Assembly (NCBI GenBank): GCA_021029095.1
Contig: JAJOHG010000005.1
Coordinates: 1,240,001-1,304,000, forward strand
Direction of reading: 5' to 3'
Origin: Phellopilus nigrolimitatus
Taxonomy: Eukaryota > Basidiomycota > Agaricomycetes > Hymenochaetales > Hymenochaetaceae
Length of the DNA stretch: 64,000 nucleotides
This document shows, piece by piece, positions 1 to 11,096 of this stretch. The notes beneath the pieces are model-generated. The model worked only from the letters and a program-made list of their open reading frames with translations. It ran no database searches and was not told where the DNA came from. The translations under genes and the position numbers were made by a program. Numbering within the stretch: the first letter of the stretch is position 1; each line of letters begins with the position of its first letter.

Positions 1-127
1 AGTCTCCGAACGTTACCAGGTTTTTGAACTGATTAGGCTTCGGACCGAGATCTGACACGGCGGCCTCTGTGCAGCCACAGAGCAAACCAAGGATGAGGAG
101 TAGTCTGAGGATAGACGGGAATTCCAT
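1..127 (-). CDS. Secreted GDSL-type esterase/acylhydrolase, N-terminal part (runs off the left edge)
   Basis: Only the first 42 codons are present. They begin with an ATG at 127 and continue past base 1. The start encodes a typical signal peptide: a short polar stretch, a Leu/Ile-rich core (LRLLLILGLLCG), then small residues. It is followed at about residue 36 by NLVTFGD, the block-I signature that opens fungal GDSL/SGNH hydrolases (usually FGDS, Ser being the nucleophile). The Ser codon itself falls across the window edge. The family deacylates lipids or acetylated plant-wall sugars outside the cell; which substrate applies here cannot be told. The call rests on one motif plus the signal peptide. 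Confidence 0.68.
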   Translation of the reverse strand, partial: MEFPSILRLLLILGLLCGCTEAAVSDLGPKPNQFKNLVTFGD

Positions 128-1032
128 GACGGCTTTAACAGTTGCAACAGGACCGTCCAATGCAGGGATGAGCAACTTCCAGCAAAAGCCGAGCAGTTAA
201 AGACACCCTTTTAATAGACACCAGAGATGCGCAGAACATCGAGTCGACGGACCGAGCGCTGTAAGCAATCATGAAGAAATGTATCTTGTGACTCATAGCA
301 AATCGAGAACCGGGTTCGGCGGCTCAAGATCTTCCTACGAGATGTGCTATTCGTTCCTCGAATGGACGGACAAGCGTTTCCGCAGACGTACTCGGATGAC
401 ATGTTGGTCGTGATCGCGTGACACAGATCATGAGAACCTCAATCTCACGTGGCTCTCTGTGGCTCGGCACGCCTTAGCAAATACGGCATAGCAGTGATAA
501 AATGAAGCACCCGATAATTCATATCAAAACAACTTCAGTCATGCTAACTTGTAAGAGTAGCAAGTGCATAGAAATAGATAGCCGCTGCACAGTGTAGGGT
601 GATTCGAGCTTGCCATGTCTAATTTTCTACGACCCCACCTAATAGCATCAAATTTGATTTATTCAGAGCAGGTGTAGGAACAAAGGGCCTCGGACTTCCC
701 TCGTCTTGCGATCGAATATATCGAACACCCGCCTTCTGGCACTATCCAAAGGCAATCGAATTTCGGGCACTTTTATTCGGGCAGAAAGTGTATACGCGAG
801 ACGCAAATGGCTGTTGAAATGTCTTACGAAGCAGGTTTGAGGGATGTCTAAACACCGTAACGTCGACATTGCGTATAGAAAATAACTTGATACACTCCAA
901 AAAGTGCATTGTTATCTTTTCGTGGTCCTAGCCTCTGAACCAAAGATAGTCAGTCACCCCATTCAAGTCGAAAAGTAGCGCTTATACATAAAACATAATA
1001 GTGTAACATCACTGCAGCATGCAACAAGAGGC
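128..1032. other. Intergenic, no supported gene
   Basis: This stretch lies between the start of the GDSL gene (left) and the 3' end of RAD18 (right). It should hold the GDSL promoter and the RAD18 3' UTR. Open frames of 60-70 codons occur but show no recognisable domain, no exon chain and no composition difference from noise. Confidence 0.5.
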
Positions 1033-2831
1033 TCAGGTCGACAACTCGTCCTCGCTCTCTGAGTCGGCGACAACTAGCACTTCTTCCACGATTGGGGACT
1101 CGGGTGGCTCGAGATTTTCCAAAACACTTTGATCTGCGTCCTTGCTTGCCCCTGGAGATAGAGATTCTGGAGCGCTAGCATCCCGTGGAATATGACCAAG
1201 CTCGGAGCTCCGCGACTCCTTTTTCTCCACCCGCCCTGAATTCGCTCTGACCGCTTCGATGTGTTTCTTGAAGTCCGAGCTATTTGCTTTCTACATCCCA
1301 GGAGCATATGTAAAGAGCGGATATCAGTTTTTCAAGAACGCTTATGAGATACAGAGGAGTAGAAACGCACCAGGTAGGTGCGTGCGTCGTTCACGGTAGA
1401 CTTTTTCACATATATGCCCTCCTCCCATTTGCGCAGTTCTCTTCGAAGCTCGGGAACTGATCTGCGTTGACTACTAATACGATCGAGATTCGCGTTGAAT
1501 AACAGTACATAGCTGTAGAAACAATCGGAAACGTTTATTGAAGAAATGAATAAATTATGGGTTCAACGGGAAGAGGTAAGCGGAAACGCACTGGCTATGT
1601 CGCGCTATTAGTTGTTCTTTTGAGCCTGTAGTCGGGAGTCCTTGCTCGAAAAGCATATCGCGAATCTTCTTGTCTCTCAGAACGGAGTAAGAGGGCTTTG
1701 CAAGACGTTCGACACTGTCGTCGATAAGCTCCGAAGGTGATCTGGGAGTTAATTCAGGGGAAAACAACTTCAGAAATGCAGAACGAAGATATCCCAATTG
1801 AATGAGAACACGAGAATATGCACCTTTGTCGCGACTCCTTCCCCTTCCACTTGGCTCGTGATCCGGGTTTCGAGGTCGACATCGAGGACCCATTGAACAT
1901 GCTGTCCCACGCGTTTTTTGTATCTGTGCGTTTACGCGTTGTCCGGTGTGCGTTGGCCCTGATTAGGAAAGAGGTGCAACCGCTCTCGATATGCGCGTTG
2001 GCGTGCTTCACGAGAATATCTCGAGCACATATTGGACAGGGCACCTGCTGCTCCACTTTGAGAATGCGGATACGTTAGCTAGATAGACATGGAGCATGCA
2101 AAGCGGAGCGCGCACATTCTATCTGACACTCGTTTTCTTCCGCATCTGAGCTCGGCACGCACTCGCGGCGTAGCATCTCCTCTGAGTCATCGACGTCCTC
2201 CACATAAACAGTTTTTGAAGGACCGGAATGAACTGCCGACGCATTTGTGTCTCTGCGGCGCGTCCTTGGCGTAGGCGGGCTATCGAGCTTGCGCTTTTTC
2301 CTCGGCCGCTCGGACGCGTCCAATGTGGCCTTCGCGAGTTTATCAACTCTCTCTATGAGCTGTAGTGTAAATGCTCTTCAAGTCGGCAGTTAGAACATAG
2401 GAAGTTCGCGAAGCCGACATGCACACACCTCGCTAAGCGCCAGGTGATACTCAACTCCTCCAGCTGCGCATTTTTCACGAGGTGCATCTCCTCTGCAGGC
2501 TTGCGGCATTGCGGACATTCGTGCCGTTCGCGCAGCGACTGGCGAGCGCACTGGGTCGAAAAGGTACAGCCCACGCGAGCACGTCCATCCAAGTCAATGT
2601 GGCTCGAACACGGGCACCAATTCAAGCCTAAGGACCTACCACAGAACAGAAGGAATGTCCGCAGTGCTGCAGCATCATCGGTGCATCGTATATCTCCCCG
2701 CAGATTCCGCAACGGAACGCGCTATCGAGCTGACGGAGGCCTGGCGCGTCGGCTTCTGGAGGGAAGTCGGTCGGGTCGGGGACGGGACTCTGGAGGTCTT
2801 CAGCCATTGCGGAGCAGATTCTACGAGACAT
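1033..2831 (-). CDS. RAD18: RAD18-type postreplication-repair E3 ubiquitin ligase
   Basis: Rad18 with Rad6 monoubiquitinates PCNA at stalled forks. Reading right to left, exon 1 (2640-2831) carries the first half of a RING finger (CGIC then HCGHSFC). A GT-AG intron 2551-2639 joins it in frame to CARQSLRERHECPQCR, restoring the C3HC4 spacing. Exon 2 is 2425-2550, and exon 3 starts at 2359 with a basic RKKRK stretch. Next comes a UBZ-type zinc finger (CPICARD...HANAHIESGC, near 2000-2050), a SAP motif (KIRDMLFEQGLPTTGSKEQL, near 1640-1690), and the block RRSVPELRRELRKWE typical of the Rad6-binding region. The tail is acidic and ends SEDELST. This domain order is diagnostic for Rad18. The exon 3/4 join near 2060-2090 is not certain. 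Confidence 0.92.
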
Positions 2832-2942
2832 GCTCGTCCAGAGATGTCTTTTCGAGGATCGACTGTAAGAGCTACACGTTTGAAAGAGACTAGAGACGTT
2901 GTAGTCAGAACAGACTGTGCTAGAGAAGGAATTGTCCTGTGC

Positions 2943-2997
2943 GCGAACGTGACGCGCAAGACGCGCTTTACGTAACCCGACGCGACTCGACGCGTCG
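2943..2997. promoter_or_regulatory. Cluster of ACGCG motifs upstream of RAD18
   Basis: Four ACGCG cores lie within 43 bp (2952, 2961, 2980 and 2990), the last forming a full ACGCGT. They sit about 120-160 bp upstream of the RAD18 start codon, in the 475-bp gap to VPS1. ACGCGT is the MluI cell-cycle box bound by MBF/SBF-type factors in yeasts, which drive many G1/S repair genes. Function here is inferred from motif and position only. Confidence 0.45.
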
Positions 2998-3305
2998 TTT
3001 TCTCAAATCTGATGTATCCGTCCGGGCGGCAGGTAAACTACGAAAATCAACACACAAATGTTGAGAAAGACAGTTGGCAATCAATGTAAACCAAGAGACA
3101 AACACAATCGAACACCAGACGACGACTCATGAACGCGTCTAAAGATATTTCTAGCAATCCCATGTAGATGTATAGGACGGGTATTAGACAAATTACGCAT
3201 ACGAGCAGAACAACACGTGCAGTATGTAACAAATGAAGTGTATAAGCAGATGAAAGGAGTCAAGTACAGCCAAAAACGGGAGTAGGAAACAAAGAGCGCA
3301 GTCTT

Positions 3306-6111
3306 TTAAACACCTGCCACAATCCTACAATGAAAACACCGATCAGCTGCGAAGTAATGGCGAAACCCCGAAAAAAAAATACGTACTCCTCGGCCTCGTT
3401 CAGCGCCTGCACCATCGTCACGACCTCCTTTCGGCGGTTGACGATGAACTCGGACTCCTTTAGCAGCTCGTTGAGTACCTCCGGCTTGTACAGCTCCTGC
3501 AGCAGCTCCCGCTGCAGGTTCTCCTTCGAGTAATTCACCAGCGTCAGCGAGATCGCCTTCGGCACCATGTCAATCATCTCGCGCTTGATGATGTTGAAGT
3601 ACGAGTGGATGAGCAACTCTGCAATGTCGTGAGGATCGGATCATCGGGAACAACGTCAAATGCTAGATACGCACTGATGACTTCAGTCTCCATCATCTCG
3701 CGCTCGTTCAAGGCCGTCTGCGGACGGATCACGGGTGGAGGCTGGTCCATCACAGATGTAACCGGTGTTGATGAACGAGTAGAAGTGCCCGAGCCCGCCT
3801 ATATTTAATTTTAATGCACGCTTTTTCAGAACACCGACTCTTACCGATTCCATCACAGGCCCGCCCTTCTTCTTGGCTGCTACCACCGACTTGCCGCCTG
3901 AGAAGAACGAGCCGAAGAAGCTCGGCTCCTCCTTCCTTATCTCGACGTCCAGGTCCTTGTTGTTGTTGATCTGCCCGGGCGCAAGTTTGCCGGTCTTCGG
4001 ATCTCCAGTGGGTGGCGGCGGCTTGCTCGCATTCAAGCGGTCTTGTACTATGGCCGTCGCCTAGATGAAACTCAGTACATATGCAATTAGCCAGAGAGCA
4101 GGCAGACCTCACCCTTTGTCCGCTGAGGAAATCGGGATGAGTAGTGTTGACATAGCATGCTTGCATCCTAGCGATGAGATGAGAAACTATAAGCTGCTTT
4201 GAAAAAATTGCAAGACATACGCGACCATATCAGTAACCAGTTTCATGGTAGGGACCATCGCAGTTTTGAAGAAGTTGACGACAACGGCGTTGAAGCGGTC
4301 CTTAAGCTGTGGGTACCGTTTGAACGCTTGCTATTTGGAGCGATGATCATGAGCATATACAGAACACGCACGTATATAGTCACTACTCACGATCTTCGCC
4401 AGAAGTTGACCGAGGATGCGGATCAACTCGTCGTATACCAGAGAACAGCACTTCAGCGCCGGCTCCTCTAGCCGCTTGATCTGCTGCTTGACGATCACCT
4501 CGAAGGCAATCCCACCTCCAAACAAGGCCGGTGTCGAACCCTGGATGCTGAAGATTAGAAGACGAACTCGGCAAGTAAAGAGGCTGATTTACGGAAGAGT
4601 TATACAAAATGGTGCGGATGTCTCCATCCTTCACTTGATCAAATGGATCAAGCGACTTGATGCCATTGTTAAAGAGCTCGTGGAAAACGAAGCTGATACG
4701 CGCACCACCCGAGAGCTCATTCACCGACAGGTCGTCCGTGTTACCGTCTATCATCGTGCGGAACTCCGACGTGAACTCAGTGATGACTGACAATACGACG
4801 TTTCCCGAGTTGCCCTCGCCCATCGGCCCGCCTAGAGACTGGAGCTCGGCACTGAATTTAGACAATTGCTGCGAGATTCGAGTCTTTATGTCCGGCAGGG
4901 TCGCTCGGATATGGTGCATGAGGATCTGAGGACATCCATAAGCTCAAATTAACATCAACAATGAGAACCGTATTCACCATATTTAGCTTTCGCGCAAGGA
5001 ATGGGGTTCCGCAGTAAGCGCTCTTCCCTTTGTATGAAGGATGAGTTTCGAAATATTGACGCTCAGATTCAAGTGCCAAATTGATCGTCTTCGACTGATC
5101 AATATCTCGTTGACCACGGTTCACAACGGGAACATATCCCAGGCGGAGAGGAATGACGCGTCCGGCAAGGATGTCTACGACATCCGTGCCTTCGTCCCTA
5201 GACCTGATTCAGTTTCTTCGAACCATATCCAACGACCAGAGAAAACACACATCAAATCGACCTTTGTCAACACACCAATCGTCCTCGTGCCCTCCGGATC
5301 CACCTCGCGCGCGAGTTTCAATCCATCCGAGTTCGCTAGGTCCGTGTTCGCGGCGGTGACGGCGAGGATGATGCACGCGGGCTTCGAGATATACTTGAGC
5401 AGCATGTCGCGGATCTGCTTCTCGATATCGCGCGGCTGGTCGCCGACGGGCACGCGCGTGACGCCGGGCAGGTCGACGAGTGTTAATGTGAGCACGTTCG
5501 GCGAGAACACGCGCAGGTTAATCGGCACGGGCGAGATGCCCGCGTTGCGTCCCGTCTTCACCTCCGTGTCGCGGACAATTTCCGCGCGGATTTTGTTAAA
5601 GTCGTAGAACTTCTCGCCGGGGATATGCAGGAACTCGCCCCACTCATCCCTGTTCTCCGGGCCCTTGCCCTCCACCAAGCCATTCGGTTGCGCTTATGAC
5701 AATAATTTCAGGAAAGAGACACGAGGAACAAGAATACGTGTACATACGAGTTCCCCCGGCAGGTACAGGTCGATGGATCAGTTGTAAAACCTAGAAAGCC
5801 GTTGGACGAGCGTTCGTGAGTTGAGACTCGTATAATCTCACCAAAGGCCTTCGGGTCACAATACCCGTCCCACGCGGCAGGAAATCTCGACCGACGATGT
5901 TCTAAATATCAGTCTTAACATTCACAAACTCACATACACAACAAAGAAAGCTGCGCACCTCGAGAACGCTACTCTTTCCCGAGCTCTGGCTTCCTATCAC
6001 GCATATCTGCGGGAGGTCGATTTGGGTTGCGTTCGAGCCGATTTTGCTGAACGCATCCTGAAGCTTGTTAACAACACCGACAACTTCTTGTCCGAGACCG
6101 GGGCTTGACAT
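3306..6111 (-). CDS. VPS1: Vps1-type dynamin-like GTPase
   Basis: A large dynamin-family GTPase that acts in Golgi-to-vacuole/endosome trafficking and peroxisome fission by scission of membranes. The P-loop [12 protein letters not shown] is in exon 1, [18 protein letters not shown] holds the G3 motif, and TKVD is G4. These are followed by the middle-domain blocks [19 protein letters not shown] and [14 protein letters not shown], the short insert [11 protein letters not shown] with FFGSFFSGG, and the GED ([19 protein letters not shown]). There is no PH or proline-rich domain, and order and length fit Vps1 rather than classical dynamin or Dnm1. A last small exon after an intron with donor GTACGT ends the protein ALNEAEEIVAGV. 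The chosen start is the second Met of the open frame (MSSPGLGQE), just before the GTPase domain. At least eight short introns; no disruption seen. Confidence 0.95.
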
Positions 6112-6479
6112 TGCGAGCGACGAGGTACGAGGAAACAAAGGATGCACTGCGGACGATGCAGCGCAGTGCGCGGCGTGACTTCAAGTTCGCTGTGTGACGA
6201 TCACTAGAAACTGCCCAGTGCCCAGAAATTCGCGCAAAAAACACAGACAATTTCAAAACAAATTACATTGCTCGCAGATGATCAAGAAAATTCTGAGGTA
6301 TACCAACACTCGACAGCGCTACAGAACAAGCCAGAGGGCCACTCTTGACCCCTGTAAACATGTAGCTCCAACATCTTCAGCAGTACACACTGCTTCAGCA
6401 CGAACTTCTTCATAACCAAACATTAAATCTAACAGTCCTAACACGCCAAACCAATCGCCGGAGCACGCAGAGAAACTTT

Positions 6480-7119
6480 TCAACCGAGATTCAGACGGAA
6501 AATATCGTTGTAACTAGAGATCGCGTGACAGAGAGGATGAGCAAAACTTGGAAGGCGGCTATATGCGTCGACTTACACATAGTAGCTGCCCTCGTCAGGG
6601 ATCAAGTGGAAAACTTGACTGAACTGGAGCGGATGTTCTCCTCCATCGACCTGTATCGTGTTTGTTCATCGGGACGCGTCCAGGAAGCGAATAGCGGCCG
6701 GTCAACGCACCACGAGCAAACCCGAAACACTGACAAGCAGACTGCCGATGGTCGGAGACGATGGCTGGGCATCTATCGTCGATACCTGGTGCTTGACCGT
6801 CTGGAAGGATAGATTCTACAGCGGCGCGTGAAAACGATCTCTAAATTGCCATTTCTTCTTCTTTGTAAACGCTGAAAATACTACGTACGCTCAGCCTTTC
6901 GAGGATGGAGTCTACGCCCTGTACCTGCTCGCCCTCCCACGTCAACATCGAATGGTTCCGCTTAAGAGCAAAAACGTATAGGAGTGGTGAGTCTTCGCCG
7001 CACGCCACTGATCAAGAGAGGTAACGCACGTAGAGGGGTCTGAGACTGGCGCGGTCGGCATCGAACTGGGAATAGTAGAATTTGGTGAATTCTGTAGCGA
7101 TGAAGTTGAAGTCGGCCAT
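6480..7119 (-). CDS. NTF2: Nuclear transport factor 2 (NTF2)
   Basis: A small homodimer that carries Ran-GDP into the nucleus through FG nucleoporins. The gene is split into short exons, none a long open frame. Exon 1 is 7030-7119 (30 codons, MADFNFIATEFTKFYYSQFD...). Exon 2 is 6889-6960 (RNHSMLTWEGEQVQG...). Then come an exon reading SFQTVKHQVSTIDAQPSSP, one reading LQFSQVFHLIPDEGSYYV, and a last one reading YNDIFRLNLG and a TGA at 6480-6482. The order matches fungal Ntf2 along its whole length of about 125 residues. It is transcribed away from its right neighbour across a 115-bp gap, and its 3' end lies about 370 bp upstream of VPS1. Confidence 0.93.
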
Positions 7120-7234
7120 GGTTGACTGTCAAAGTTGTGCGGGATGAAGCTAGTAAAGAACCAGCAGATGCGGGGAGAGTCAGACTGTACGCGACTATTA
7201 TGTAAGCATACTTATACTCTGCTCTCAGACTGTC
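7120..7234. promoter_or_regulatory. Short divergent promoter region between NTF2 and the next gene
   Basis: The two start codons (7119 minus, 7235 plus) are only 115 bp apart, so both core promoters and both 5' UTRs must fit here or overlap the other gene. No clear TATA box is visible. Confidence 0.5.
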
Positions 7235-8742
7235 ATGGCAAGCACTGGCGGGCAGCAGCTGCGCCCCAGCATGCGTCGCAAGTCCTCCGCCCAGAACCTC
7301 CTCTCCAACTTCAAGTCCTCGAACAACCCGCCCTCCACCGCTCCCGCCACGCAGCTCTCCATGCAGATTCCCCCCGCTCCCAGCTCCGGCCCCCCGAGCA
7401 GCTACAATGCCGGCGCGTCTACCCCCATCACGACCGCCCAGCGCGAGTGGGACTCGCAGTCCGTCAAGTCTGACTCCATCGCCTCCCAGGGACAGGGTTC
7501 TGTCGCCAACGGCAGCCCCGCTCTGGCGCAGGGCACCAGCCTCGAGTCGCTGAGGGACTTGGTCATGAAGCGCATGATCACCCTCACGTATCTCCGCAAT
7601 GTACACGAAGGGTACGTTTATCCTCGTTTTTCCTTTTTTTTTTTTTTCTTAAGCTGAAGAAAGGGCGTTTTGAAGACGGGGACATTGGTTTAACACGGTT
7701 ATGATGACGCGTGCCGACATAGACAAGGTCTTCAATAATACGCTCATGAGGAAACGGTGTGTTCTGCCAAACTATCCGTCACCTCAGAATGTTTACCCAG
7801 CTATGACAGCACAATTTCGTTCGCTATCCTCGGCATGTCGCTCTCCGGTATATTCGACAACACCAACGCAAACGACCTCCTGAAAAGCCTCATCAACATC
7901 CTCACCGAGCACGAGCAGTCGAAAGAGGAGAACTATAAGCCCAAGATGGTCCGCATCCTTCTAAGTGCCATTTATCTCCCCTTTGCTCATTCGACCCACC
8001 CAGCGCTTCTTCAAATCGAATAAAATGCCAAGGCGACAAACAAACGCCATGAACGACTACGCCATGGCCGTCCCCGATTCCGGCGAGACCTCGTACCTCG
8101 TAATGCCCCATGTGGTCAGTCAATCAACCGCCCTTTTCTTATTATCGTCGCTTACGACCCGTGCTCAGCCTTTCCCGCTCGACTACCACCAAACGCTCCT
8201 CTCCCTGCTCGACATCCTCTCAGAAGTATACCACCGACTCTCGAAGATCCTCGGGCCGTCCTCGATCCCGCACTCAACTCAGCACCTGATGGGCCCGCTC
8301 GGCATGCTCACGCCTCAGCCGGGCGTCTCGTACCTCTTCCAGGGTGCGGACGGCGCCGGCCCAGGCAGCAACAACGCGCACGACCGGGACGCCGAGGGCA
8401 GCCTGTGGGGCATTGCGAACGGCAGCACGCACGCGGCGGGTGGGCCCACGGGCGGCGCGCTGATGAGTCCGCCCGCAACGTGGTCACCTGTGCTCGGCGA
8501 CATGATCCTTAAAATCGACGGGAAGCTGAAGGTAAGAAAGGTCCATACTCAGACGGAACTGATATTCTTTATTTTATTAACCCCTCCTTGCACAGAAATT
8601 GGTCGGCCAGTTGCTAAAAGAGCTTGACCAAGTTGCTCGCAACGCGATCAAAGACGAGCTCGCGTCGCTTGACCCCCTCCTGCGCAACCAGGCCGTGCCT
8701 GACAATGGGAGGGAACAGTACGACTTTGAGCTTGCATACTGA
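7235..8742 (+). CDS. Conserved fungal protein of unknown function, Ser/Pro-rich N-terminus
   Basis: I do not recognise a named family. The first about 100 residues are rich in Ser, Pro, Gln and Ala, likely disordered. After that comes a structured part: SLESLRDLVMKRMITLTYLRNVHEG, an intron near 7612-7690, then RGHWFNTVMMTRADIDKVF, FAILGMSLSGIFD, LLKSLINILTEHEQ, SYLVMPHV, FPLDYHQTLLSLLDILSEVYHRL and a C-terminal helix LKKLVGQLLKELDQVARNAI ending DFELAY. A Gly/Ala-rich loop near 8340-8460 interrupts it. The mostly helical body and repeated Leu patterns suggest a scaffold or coiled protein rather than an enzyme. No signal peptide or membrane segment. Start chosen at the first ATG of the open frame. 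Confidence 0.8.
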
Positions 8743-9962
8743 GCGCTGCGTTTCGGAGGGTGTTTTATTTTTCGCGTTTCAGCTCGGTGGTCGACAGGTC
8801 GACGGACACCGGTTCCAGTCTAGGGTTATTGACTTTCGTGCCGCTTTTTTTATTTGTACGAACTAACAGATTTGTATAAGTGTACCTAAGGCATAGTAGG
8901 AATACCATGTAATCGTACTTAATTTGTGTTTTATTTCGTCGCGTCCGGTCTCTGTTTTTTTCCACTCTTGGGCGTGCGGAGGCAGGTTTATATATATCGC
9001 ACAGATTTGCAGATGGACTGCTGAAGAAAGCCAATGATTACTTCCAAAAGACCGCAGTACAAGTTGCAAAGGCGCCCGAACTTGCTCGTCGAAACCGTGC
9101 GACAGCAGAGCTGTGAAGTAGACAATACTTATTTTTTATTCATGGAAGACGATGCGCATAGCTGCACGCGGTTTGCTTTAACGATGGTTTTGCACATCTA
9201 CATATCTGTCGTAGAAACGAAAAATTTCCTTTTCCTTTTTTTGGAGCACGGGGGTGGATTCAGCGCTCGGAGGCCAAGTGTTAGAAATGCAAAACGAATA
9301 GCAATATACTCAACAGCCACTGCGTTGCTGAGCCCAACATCTCTGGTCATCCTGTGAGGATTGTTCATTCGAGTGCCACAAGCAATGACAGTCAGGTTGG
9401 TCTCTTGCATGTCCTTCCACATATCAATAGTTCTCCGCACGCACGGGAGAGAACGCGTCGACCTGGTTCTCGTTTTACACGCCCGAAAATTATATCATCG
9501 CAACGCACGGATTGCATTGCTCCATGGAGGCGTAACTTGTTATAGTACTGAGAGCGGCGCGACAAGCTCATGAGAACAGCAGGGACGGGCTGTCGGAATC
9601 AATCTCGACCTATACGAAAAGCCAAGAATTGTCTTTGAGACGCCCATTTGCAATTCAAAAGCGTTTCCACAGAAACCCTGAGGGCATGTATACGTGTACC
9701 CAGGGAATCAGACACTGGCGAGCTTGACGGACATGTTCGCTCGTGCAACCCGAGTACTAAACGTACCGCCGAGTCCGACGTCTGTGAAATTAATACAGAT
9801 ATGACAATTGCCAGGCTGCCCGGCGAAGTCAAGGACGCGCTGCTGGTGGGAGAACATAGATTAAGAACTTCAAGACAAGTAAGCCATGGCGGTCAGCTGC
9901 GAAGTCGTTCACGCGTTGCGGGTCGTAATCACGCGCGCCTCTGCACTTCGCCCCAAACCGTC
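8743..9962. other. Intergenic, no supported gene
   Basis: This 1.2-kb stretch separates two plus-strand genes. It holds the 3' UTR of the first and the promoter of PRP38. Open frames on both strands reach 107-130 codons but have no recognisable motif, no codon pattern and no exon continuation. Confidence 0.45.
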
Positions 9963-11013
9963 ATGGCAAATACCACAGTCCGCGGTGCGCTCTCGATCCA
10001 CGGACAAAACCCGCAAGTAAGCTGTTATTCAGGCTGTTAGAAGACATAAGCTTACTGTGTCTAGTTTCTAGTTGAAACGGTCATCCGGAACCGTATTTAT
10101 GAGTCGCAGTTCTGGAAGGAGCACTGTTTCGCACTTACAGGTGCGCGCCTCACTTCTCTATAAAACGGATTCTGAGCTAATTAATGGATGCATTGTCTTC
10201 GCTAGCGGAGACCCTTATAGATAGAGCTATTGAGCTGAACGCGGTTGGGGGCGTGTACGGGAATCAGAAACCCACGGAATTTATGTGCCTGCTCCTCAAG
10301 CTCTTGCAGATTCAACCTGAGAAAGAGATCTTGATTGAATATCTGCAGGTTGACGAGTTCAAGTCCGTTTACCCTTGCCTCTGAAGTTTCTCGGCTTTAA
10401 TTCATGCATTTCACAGGTACCTACGAGCGTTAGCAGCGATGTACATACGCATGACTTTCCGCGCTGCAGAAGTGTACGAAATCCTTGAACCGCTTCTAAA
10501 AGACTACAGGAAGCTGCGGCTACGGCATATGGGTCAGTCTTTCATTTCTTATTGTCTGCCAGTCTTTTCTGCATGTCCATAAACTGATATGCCCATACTA
10601 CAGGAGGCTACACCCTGACGTTCATGGACGAATTTGTGGACCAGCTCCTGCGCGATGAGCGTGTGTGCGACACTATCCTTCCGCGCATTCCAAAGCGGGA
10701 TATACTCGAGGAGAACGGCGAGCTGGGGCCGCGGAAGAGCCTGCTCTTGGATGCCATGGAGGGCAAAAGCGAACGAGGGCGGAGTCGCAGCAGAAGCGCT
10801 AGCAGAAGCGACCGGTCAGGTCGCAGTCGGAGCGGTAGTGCGAAAAGTCGCTCGCCGAGCAGGAGGAGCGGCTCGGTGTCGGACACAGGTTCACGATACG
10901 TCTCGCGGAGTCCCTCACGCTCACGCTCGGGTTCGGGTTCGCCCTACAGGTCTCGGAGTCGCAGCATTTCACCCGATCGAATGGAGACAGATTCGCCACC
11001 TCGAGCGGAGTAA
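9963..11013 (+). CDS. PRP38: Pre-mRNA splicing factor Prp38 with RS tail
   Basis: A component of the U4/U6.U5 tri-snRNP needed for spliceosome activation. Exon 1 (9963-10016) starts MANTTVRGALSIHGQNPQ. Exon 2 begins at 10065 (FLVETVIRNRIYESQFWKEHCFALT). The next exon holds ETLIDRAIELNAVGGVYG and KPTEFMCLLLKLLQIQPEKE. A further exon holds YLRALAAMYIRMTFRAAEVYE, and the last begins GGYTLTFMDEFVDQLLR. After DTILPRIPKRDILE the protein becomes an Arg/Ser-rich tail of about 90 residues, as in PRPF38A but absent from budding yeast. Its stop is 83 bp from that of the convergent bL15m gene. Confidence 0.94.
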
Positions 11014-11096
11014 AAGGTCGCGGCAGTTTGCTTTTTATATGGGTCAAATAAAAAAATAGCAAAATGTGTATTAATAGTAATAGTAACGTCTAGATG

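Noticed and set aside
4520..4550. Sequence resembling a tRNA B-box (GGTTCGACACC, minus strand)
   Set aside because: It lies in the VPS1 exon encoding [14 protein letters not shown] and no cloverleaf can be drawn around it.
6962..7606. Minus-strand 214-codon frame across the NTF2 start and the next gene
   Set aside because: It is antisense to the Ser/Pro-rich exon of the plus-strand gene; NTF2 exon 1 explains its left end in another frame.
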